The position numbers and the translations under genes are program-made. Shown in pieces: positions 58,478 through 64,000 of a stretch of 64,000 nt of DNA. This DNA is from an uncultured Paracoccaceae bacterium (GTDB lineage Bacteria > Pseudomonadota > Alphaproteobacteria > Rhodobacterales > Rhodobacteraceae). Each line of letters starts with the position of its first letter. Positions within the stretch are counted from its first letter, which is position 1. The notes under the pieces were generated by a model. It saw nothing but the letters and a program-made list of their open reading frames with translations, ran no database searches and was not told the origin of the DNA. The DNA lies in assembly GCA_947502145.1 (NCBI GenBank), contig CANMYO010000001.1:1116001-1180000 (forward strand). Direction: 5' to 3'.

Positions 58478-59143
58478 ATGAACCGCCTGTATCACTACCC
58501 GCTTTCACCCTTCTCGCGCAAAGTGCGACTGTCTTTGGCAGAAAAGAAGATCGAGGTGGAACTGGTTGAAGAGCGGTACTGGGAAAAAGAGACAGATTTT
58601 CTGCGGCGCAACCCGGCGGGCAAGGTGCCGGTGCTGAAGATGGGCAATCGCACGATGGCCGACAGCACGGCGATTTGCGAATATCTTGAAGAGGTGACGC
58701 CGCAGCCGGCCTTGCTGCCGCGCGATGCCGAAAGCCGCTATGAGGTCCGTCGGTTGGTGGCGTGGTTTGATGACAAATTCTATCGTGAATGCACCGAAAA
58801 GCTTGTGGGCGAACGGGTTTTCCGCAAGGTCATGGGCACCGGCTATCCTGATAGTGCCAATGTCAAATCCGGGTCCAAGGCAATCAAGTATCATCTGGAT
58901 TACATGACGCAGCTTCTGGATCAGCGCCGCTGGCTGGCGGGCAATGACATGTCGCTGGCCGATTTTGCGGCAGCCGCGCAATTGTCCTGTCTGGATTACA
59001 TTTCGGACGTGGACTGGAACCGGTCCGAAGTGGTGAAGGACTGGTATGCGAAGATCAAGTCGCGCCCGGCGTTCCGGTCGCTTCTGGCAGATCAGGTGCC
59101 CGGCTTTCCCCAGCCTGCGCATTATGCTGATCTGGATTTTTAG
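58478..59143 (+). CDS. Glutathione S-transferase family protein
   Basis: 221 residues. N-terminal thioredoxin-like fold with [14 protein letters not shown] and the glutathione-contact segment GKVPVL followed by [11 protein letters not shown]. The helical C-terminal domain ends in [18 protein letters not shown] (18 residues). The substrate is unknown. Confidence 0.9.
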   Translation: MNRLYHYPLSPFSRKVRLSLAEKKIEVELVEERYWEKETDFLRRNPAGKVPVLKMGNRTMADSTAICEYLEEVTPQPALLPRDAESRYEVRRLVAWFDDKFYRECTEKLVGERVFRKVMGTGYPDSANVKSGSKAIKYHLDYMTQLLDQRRWLAGNDMSLADFAAAAQLSCLDYISDVDWNRSEVVKDWYAKIKSRPAFRSLLADQVPGFPQPAHYADLDF

Positions 59144-59200
59144 GGGGGCCCCGCCCCCCCACCCCCTTTTGGGGGCTTTGCCCCCAGACCCCCCGCGCAA
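59144..59200. repeat. G/C-tract hairpin repeat between the GST and queG genes
   Basis: Runs of G and C can fold alternatively: CCCCC (59162-59166) with GGGGG (59171-59175), or GGGGGC (59171-59176) with GCCCCC (59180-59185). Similar GC-run spacers are frequent downstream of genes in Rhodobacteraceae. A terminator or processing role is possible. Confidence 0.45.
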
Positions 59201-59214
59201 GTGGACAGGCCAGG

Positions 59215-60249
59215 ATGAAGGATGACCTGATCGCCTATGCGCATGCGGCAGGATTTGCCAAGGTTGGCATTTGCCGCCCCGACGCGGTGCCACATTTGCC
59301 CGACCGGCTGGCCCGGTTTGTCGGTGAAGGCATGCAGGGCCAGATGGGCTGGATGGCGGAGCGCATGGCCTGGCGTGGTGATCCTACTGCCCTATGGCCT
59401 GCCGCCAAATCCATTGTCATGCTGGCCGAAAGTTACACGCCGGATCACGACCCGCTTGCGGTGCTGAACCAGCCCGCAGCGGCAGCGATTTCGGTTTACG
59501 CGCAGGGGCGCGATTATCACGACATCGTCAAGAAGCGGCTGAAGAAGGTGGGCCGCTGGCTGATTGCGCAGGCACCGGGCAGCGAGATCAAGGTTTTTGT
59601 CGACACGGCGCCGGTAATGGAAAAGCCGCTTGCGCAGGCCGCGGGGCTGGGCTGGCAGGGCAAACACACCAATCTGCTGTCCCGCGATCTTGGCAATTGG
59701 TTCTTTCTGGGCGCGATCTTTACCACGCTCGACCTTGCGCCTGATGCGGCAGAGGTTGAACATTGCGGGTCTTGCCGGGCCTGTCTGGACATCTGCCCGA
59801 CCGACGCGTTTCCCGCGCCGTACCAGCTGGATCCGCGGCGTTGCATTTCCTACCTCACGATTGAACACAAGGGCCCGGTGGACCCGGCGCTGCGGGGGCT
59901 TATGGGCAACCGGATTTATGGCTGCGACGATTGTCTGGCGGTCTGTCCCTGGAACAAGTTTGCCGCCAGCGCCAAGGACCAGCGTCTGGCCGCACGCGAA
60001 GACCTGCTGGCGCCACCGCTGGCGGCGCTTGTCACGCTGGATGATGCGGCGTTCCGGGCGCGGTTCTCGGGGTCTCCGATCAAGCGGATTGGCCGCGACC
60101 GGTTTGTGCGCAATGTGCTTTACGCCATCGGCAATTCTGGCCAGCCTGCGTTGACCGAAGCCGCACGGGCGTTGATGGCAGATCCCGATCCGGGTGTTGC
60201 GGACGCGGCGCGCTGGGCGGTTGATCGGTTGACAACCGGGGCTAGATAA
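59215..60249 (+). CDS. queG: Epoxyqueuosine reductase QueG
   Basis: 344 residues. The cobalamin-binding N-terminal domain is followed by two [4Fe-4S] clusters: [16 protein letters not shown] and [18 protein letters not shown]-like C-terminal end follows. QueG makes queuosine from epoxyqueuosine in tRNA, using cobalamin. Confidence 0.95.
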   Translation: MKDDLIAYAHAAGFAKVGICRPDAVPHLPDRLARFVGEGMQGQMGWMAERMAWRGDPTALWPAAKSIVMLAESYTPDHDPLAVLNQPAAAAISVYAQGRDYHDIVKKRLKKVGRWLIAQAPGSEIKVFVDTAPVMEKPLAQAAGLGWQGKHTNLLSRDLGNWFFLGAIFTTLDLAPDAAEVEHCGSCRACLDICPTDAFPAPYQLDPRRCISYLTIEHKGPVDPALRGLMGNRIYGCDDCLAVCPWNKFAASAKDQRLAAREDLLAPPLAALVTLDDAAFRARFSGSPIKRIGRDRFVRNVLYAIGNSGQPALTEAARALMADPDPGVADAARWAVDRLTTGAR

Positions 60250-60280
60250 AAGGGTCACTGCACGATCCAAGGAGACCGGC

Positions 60281-61429
60281 ATGCGACTGATTTTTCTGCT
60301 GACCCTGATCCCCGCCATTGCAATGGCAGAGGTGCCACAGGGGCCGCCCAACGCGGGTTTCGCGGCAGAGTTCGCTGGCCAGACCCGCGCGGATGCCCTG
60401 CCCGCAACGCCGGTGAAAACCGAAGTTTTCGCCCGTGGCTTGCGCAGCCCCTGGGGTCTTGCGGCCCTGCCCTCGGGGCAGTTTCTGGTGACAGAAAAAG
60501 CGGGCCGGATGCGGGTGATTGGCGCGGATGGCACGGTATCCGGCCCGATTGGCGGGCTTCCCGCCGTCGCCGCGGGCGGGCAGGGTGGCCTGCTGGATGT
60601 TGCGATCTCGCCCCGCTTTGCCAGCGACCGGACGGTGTTCTGGACCTATGCCAAGCCGATGCCGGGCGGGGCCGTCACCGCGGCGGCGCGGGGCAGTCTG
60701 GGCGCGGACGGACAGATGCGCGACGTACGAGATATTTTTGTGCAGGGCCCGGTCAGCGCCGGGGGGCGGCATTTTGGCAGCCGGATCGTGCCGGACCCTG
60801 ATGGCAGCGTTTGGATCACAACGGGTGATCGGGGTGCGGGCGATCGCGGCACGCTGGTGCAGGACCTTGCCGCGACCCACGGCAAGGTCATTCGGGTCAA
60901 TGCGGATGGTTCCATCCCCGCGGACAACCCATTTGTCGGGCGCGCCGGGGATGATGCGATCTGGTCGCTGGGGCATCGCAATATGCAGGGGGCCGCGCTG
61001 GGGCCCGGTGGTCTTTGGACAATTGAGCACGGCCCGCGCGGCGGTGATGAGCTGAACCAGCCGCAGGCGGGTGGAAACTATGGCTGGCCGTTGGTGTCCT
61101 ATGGGATCAATTATACGGGCAGCGCCGTCGGGTCGGGTCGCGCGGTTGCGCCGGGGTTTCTGGCGCCGGTCTATTATTGGGATCCGGTGATCGCGCCCAG
61201 CAACATCGCCTTTTACGATGGCAGCTATGGGCCCTGGCGCGGGGATATTCTGGCAGGATCGCTGAACCCCGGCGGACTGGTGCGGCTCAAGCTGGGGGGC
61301 GGGCGCGTTATCGGTGAAGAGCGTCTGCTGCCCAATCTGGGCCGGGTGCGCGATGTCGAGGTGCTGCGGGATGGGACGCTGCTGCTGCTGACGGACGATG
61401 GAGAGGCGATAAAGGTGACACCGGGATGA
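60281..61429 (+). CDS. PQQ-dependent sugar dehydrogenase family protein
   Basis: 382 residues with a signal peptide (LIFLLTLIPAIAMA). Conserved parts of the aldose sugar dehydrogenase (YliI/GdhB) family include RSPWGLAALPSGQFLVTEK, GLLDVAISPRF, SLGHRNMQGAA and a WTIEHGPRGGDELN segment. It would oxidise sugars in the periplasm using PQQ; PQQ synthesis is not encoded in the window. The next gene starts within its stop (ATGA). Confidence 0.85.
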   Translation: MRLIFLLTLIPAIAMAEVPQGPPNAGFAAEFAGQTRADALPATPVKTEVFARGLRSPWGLAALPSGQFLVTEKAGRMRVIGADGTVSGPIGGLPAVAAGGQGGLLDVAISPRFASDRTVFWTYAKPMPGGAVTAAARGSLGADGQMRDVRDIFVQGPVSAGGRHFGSRIVPDPDGSVWITTGDRGAGDRGTLVQDLAATHGKVIRVNADGSIPADNPFVGRAGDDAIWSLGHRNMQGAALGPGGLWTIEHGPRGGDELNQPQAGGNYGWPLVSYGINYTGSAVGSGRAVAPGFLAPVYYWDPVIAPSNIAFYDGSYGPWRGDILAGSLNPGGLVRLKLGGGRVIGEERLLPNLGRVRDVEVLRDGTLLLLTDDGEAIKVTPG

Positions 61430-62436
61430 GTAGTTGGAAACTTCGCCTTGCACGGGTGGCGGCCCGCGCTGAATACGCCGTTGAACGGCTGTTTCGCCAA
61501 CCCCGCGCGGTGCGGGTGATTGAACCCTATGTGGGCTATGCGACACCGGACCACCTTATTCTGCGCGGGCGGGTTCTGGCGGCGAGCACCGCGCAGATGA
61601 CCCGCGACGGGCAAAGCCGGTTGCGCAATGCGCGCCAGATGCTGCGCCTGTTTGCAACGCAAGAGGTGGCTGACGTTACGGTCAGCGCGGGTGATGTCAC
61701 GGCGCTGTCGGACGCAGAGGGGTATTTCACGTTGCTTCTGCCACGGGATGCCTATGACGCCACCGGCTGGATCACGATCCCGGTGTCGGCGCAGGATGTC
61801 GTCGCGGACTGCCCGGTGATGATCCCCAGTGCGGCGGCAGAATATGCCGTTGTTTCGGATGTCGATGACACGATGATGCAGACCGGCGCGTTTTCACTGT
61901 GGCGCAATCTTTGGACCTCGCTGACCGGCAACGCGATGACCCGGCATGTGTTCCCCGATGCCATCCGCCTGATGGCGGTGCTGGGCGATGGCGGGCGCAA
62001 CCCTGTCTATTTCGTCAGCTCATCGCCTTGGAACTTCCATGGGTTCCTGTCCGACGTCTTTGCACGCAACAACCTGCCTGCGGCGCCGATGTTCCTGCGG
62101 GACTACGGGATCAGTGAAACCCAGCTGATTACCGGCACACATGGGGATCACAAGGGCAGCGCAATCGACCGGCTGATGGCGGCGCATCCCGATCTGGATT
62201 TCGTCCTGATTGGCGATACCGGACAACATGACCCGGCAGTCTATGAAGCGGCGGTTGCGCGGCATCCCAACCGGGTTCGGCAGGTGATCCTGCGTACGGC
62301 GGGCGGGTTGGATGCCAGCGACCAGCGCCATATCGACGCGATCCGCACCGCAGGTGTGGCGGTCAGCGTGGGTGAATCCTATGACGCGGCCATCGCCTTG
62401 TTCGGAACTGAGCGCGCCGCGACCCCTGTGCTATGA
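61426..62436 (+). CDS. App1-like phosphatidate phosphatase domain protein
   Basis: 336 residues. The haloacid-type DxDxT motif is in VSDVDDTMMQTG, and FVSSSPWNFHGFL and LIGDTGQHDPAVYE follow. This matches the App1 (DUF2183) family, whose yeast member is a magnesium-dependent phosphatidate phosphatase. No signal peptide is seen. The lipid target in this organism is unknown. Confidence 0.85.
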   Translation: MSSWKLRLARVAARAEYAVERLFRQPRAVRVIEPYVGYATPDHLILRGRVLAASTAQMTRDGQSRLRNARQMLRLFATQEVADVTVSAGDVTALSDAEGYFTLLLPRDAYDATGWITIPVSAQDVVADCPVMIPSAAAEYAVVSDVDDTMMQTGAFSLWRNLWTSLTGNAMTRHVFPDAIRLMAVLGDGGRNPVYFVSSSPWNFHGFLSDVFARNNLPAAPMFLRDYGISETQLITGTHGDHKGSAIDRLMAAHPDLDFVLIGDTGQHDPAVYEAAVARHPNRVRQVILRTAGGLDASDQRHIDAIRTAGVAVSVGESYDAAIALFGTERAATPVL

Positions 62437-62497
62437 TCACCGGATAAAGAGGCAGCCATACAGTCATGAACCGCACCAGAATTGGGAGGACGGTGAG

Positions 62498-62788
62498 ATG
62501 ATCATGCGGATATTTCAGGTGACAACACGGCCCGGCAAGGAAACGGAATTTGGCAAATTCTTCCATGAAACGGCGATCCCGCTGATGAAGGGGACAAAGG
62601 GCATTGTGCAGGTGCTGCCCGGTGCCCCCAGGGCGGATACGCCGCGCGAATTCAGCTTTGTGATGGTCTGGGAAAGTCTGGACGCGCTCAAGGCATTTGT
62701 TGGCGACGACTATCAAAGCCCGCATATCGACCCTGCCGAGGGCGAATTGGTGGAATCGCGGGTGATCAAACATTACGATCTGGTCTGA
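62498..62788 (+). CDS. Antibiotic biosynthesis monooxygenase (ABM) domain protein
   Basis: 96 residues from ATG 62498, behind a GGGAGG site; the longer frame from 62312 is an overlap artefact. It has the small ferredoxin-like ABM fold: MRIFQVTTRPGKETEF, a SFVMVWESLDAL strand-helix, and SPHIDPAEGELVESRV. Such domains act as small monooxygenases or stress proteins. Confidence 0.78.
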   Translation: MIMRIFQVTTRPGKETEFGKFFHETAIPLMKGTKGIVQVLPGAPRADTPREFSFVMVWESLDALKAFVGDDYQSPHIDPAEGELVESRVIKHYDLV

Positions 62789-62798
62789 CCGGAGCGCT

Positions 62799-62831
62799 AC
62801 CGACCCCGCCGCCCGATGCGGCGGGGTCGGT
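62799..62831. terminator. Strong hairpin between converging genes
   Basis: A 14-bp perfect stem (62799-62812 with 62818-62831) and a five-base loop lie between the ABM gene and the DUF6768-like gene. No T-run follows on either strand, so it may act as a Rho-independent-like stop only weakly, or as an RNA 3' protector. Confidence 0.5.
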
Positions 62832-62853
62832 CTGCCATCTCGGCGCAAGCGGC

Positions 62854-63234
62854 CTATTCGCCGGTGCGCGTGGCAATCAGCAGTTCCAGCCGCTTGACCT
62901 CGCGGATCACGCGGTCGGCTTGCATTTGCGGCGCAAGGCTGAGTTTCAACTGCGTTGCCGCCAGCATCAGCACCGCGGCGGGAATGCCCCACTTTACCGC
63001 TTCCAGCACATCGGTGGTGCCAAAGAAACGAAACGCACACCACACGCCAATAAAGAACAGCGTGGCCTGAACGATCATGATCACCCATGTCACCCATCCC
63101 AGTTTGCCGCCGAATTGGCTGAGCCCCAGTTCGAAATAGCCCAGTTCCTGCGTTTGGTTGAGGATCTCGCGATCCTCGCCCGTCAATGCAGCCTTGATCA
63201 TGTCATCAAGGCGGGTTTTGTCATTCTGTGTCAT
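62854..63234 (-). CDS. Small membrane protein (DUF6768-like) next to an ECF sigma factor
   Basis: 126 residues. A charged N-terminus (MTQNDKTRLDDMIKAAL) is followed by two membrane helices (about 46-66 and 80-98) and a helical C-terminal tail. It overlaps the sigma factor gene by 14 bases and is transcribed after it. Position and topology would suit an anti-sigma or sensor partner, but no anti-sigma motif (for example HxxxCxxC) is present. Confidence 0.65.
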   Translation of the reverse strand: MTQNDKTRLDDMIKAALTGEDREILNQTQELGYFELGLSQFGGKLGWVTWVIMIVQATLFFIGVWCAFRFFGTTDVLEAVKWGIPAAVLMLAATQLKLSLAPQMQADRVIREVKRLELLIATRTGE

Positions 63235-63778
63235 CGTATTCTCCTTTCAGAGCGGTTCTCAATTTCTCGCGCGCCAACATCAGGCGGCGTTTTACGGTGC
63301 CAACCGGCACATCCATTGCAACGGCGACTTCGGCGACACCCATGTCTTCGAGGTAGAACAGCGCCACGGTGGCCGATTGGTCGGGTGGCAGCGACGCGAT
63401 GGCGCGCTGCACGTGACTGGCCCGTACCGCATCGGGTCCGGTTTCTGGCACATGATCGACCGTGTCTGCCGTCAAGGCCGTGGCCAACGCCCGCTGGCCC
63501 TGCTTGGCCTTGATGACCGCCGCGCAGCGCCGCGTTACAATCCGTGTGGCCCAGGCCGGAAAAGCCTGCGTGTCCCGCAGCCCTTTCAACCCATTGAAGA
63601 TGCCGATCCACGCCTCTTGCACCGCGTCTTTCGCCTCTTCACGGTCGCCCAGCAAACGGGTGGCGTGCACCAACAACCGTGGGCCACGCAATTCGACCAG
63701 TTGTGCCATTGCGGTGCGGTCCCCCAACCGGGAGGCCGCCAGCAAATATTGCTCAAGGCTGCGCGATTTGGGGTCCAC
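63221..63778 (-). CDS. ECF-type RNA polymerase sigma factor
   Basis: 185 residues from GTG 63778, with AGGAAGG at the proper distance. Region 2 includes DREEAKDAVQEAWIGIF and region 4 has LPPDQSATVALFYLEDMGVA, then VPVGTVKRRLMLAREKL for -35 recognition. The linker between regions is longer than usual (about 40 residues), and the protein overlaps its small membrane neighbour. Its regulon is unknown. Confidence 0.9.
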   Translation of the reverse strand: MDPKSRSLEQYLLAASRLGDRTAMAQLVELRGPRLLVHATRLLGDREEAKDAVQEAWIGIFNGLKGLRDTQAFPAWATRIVTRRCAAVIKAKQGQRALATALTADTVDHVPETGPDAVRASHVQRAIASLPPDQSATVALFYLEDMGVAEVAVAMDVPVGTVKRRLMLAREKLRTALKGEYDDTE

Positions 63779-63839
63779 CGATATCCTTCCTCTTTTCTGT
63801 CAACGTCACAGATAAGGTGCGCGGGGCGCGTGATTTGGT

Positions 63840-64000
63840 TCAGTTCAGCACAATAATATTATCCGGGCCATGCGTGCCGTCCCCTTTCCACAGCCACAGT
63901 TTCAGGTGTTTGGCCGGCAGGCCCCGTCGGTTTCGCGCGCCAATGGCGGGCCGGGTCTGGCGGATCTGCAAAGCTGCTATGCACGGCAGCTTCTCGGCTG
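63840..64000 (-). CDS. C-terminal end of an unidentified gene
   Basis: An open frame enters from the right edge on the minus strand and ends at TGA (63842-63840) after about 52 codons, with LKLWLWKGDGTHGPDNIIVL near the end. The coding character is good (no stop, GC-rich third positions), but the family cannot be recognised from this piece. Confidence 0.5.
   Translation of the reverse strand, partial: AEKLPCIAALQIRQTRPAIGARNRRGLPAKHLKLWLWKGDGTHGPDNIIVLN

Overview
The window is chromosomal DNA from an alphaproteobacterium, most likely a marine Rhodobacteraceae (Roseobacter-type) organism. I infer this from the GC-rich, densely packed genes and from several gene orders: PPIase-argJ-mutT divergent from secA, kdsD-lptC-lptA-lptB followed by long-form hpf and ptsN, and rimP-nusA-ylxR-infB. 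No taxonomic search was possible. Most of the window is core housekeeping DNA. There is no prophage, CRISPR array or recognisable insertion sequence.

Layout. 1-1934: tail of a GNAT acetyltransferase, ubiG, and a prolyl aminopeptidase. 1995-7609: a complete peptide-type ABC importer (two permeases, a fused double ATPase, a Tat-exported binding protein) closed by a strong terminator. 7764-9251: an Arg/Asn-rich secreted repeat protein and a double-CDGSH iron-sulfur protein. 9277-14842: the rimP-nusA-ylxR-infB operon with a promoter, a leader containing an intrinsic terminator, and a 3' terminator. 15034-17485 (minus): PPIase-argJ-mutT. 17524-23178: secA followed by two envelope proteins, one a binding-protein/OmpA chimera. 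23170-27252 (minus): dnaK-dnaJ-radC, with a heat-shock-like promoter and a terminator between dnaK and dnaJ.

27393-36526 is a surface-polysaccharide region: an ABC-2 export permease, a CysQ-like PAP phosphatase, a CMP-Kdo synthetase, GalU, two paralogous family-2-like glycosyltransferases, a GT14/DUF5928 glycosyltransferase and a two-part sulfotransferase-like protein. Together they suggest synthesis and export of a sulfated, perhaps Kdo-linked, glycan. 36514-41238 (minus) carries RNase D, KdsD, LptC, LptA, LptB, HPF and PtsN, which links Kdo supply with LPS transport. 41469-46717 is more accessory: a globin-like protein, a 776-nt poorly coding stretch, an FAD oxidoreductase, a modular trypsin-like protease and a tRNA-Leu(CAG) with its own promoter.

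46815-48598 holds an NDUFA9-like protein and uppP. 48758-56580 is a glutamate synthase locus (gltD ... gltB) interrupted by two secreted paralogues that share an exact cysteine spacing, plus a GFA-family protein. 56709-64000 carries a Hint-domain protein, mtgA, a GST, queG, a PQQ-type sugar dehydrogenase, an App1-type phosphatase, an ABM monooxygenase, an ECF sigma factor with a small membrane partner, and the 3' end of an unidentified gene.

The most promising leads are the sulfated-glycan cluster with its tandem sulfotransferase, the secreted cysteine-motif pair inside the glutamate synthase locus, the PBP-OmpA chimera behind secA, and the riboregulator-like leader of rimP.
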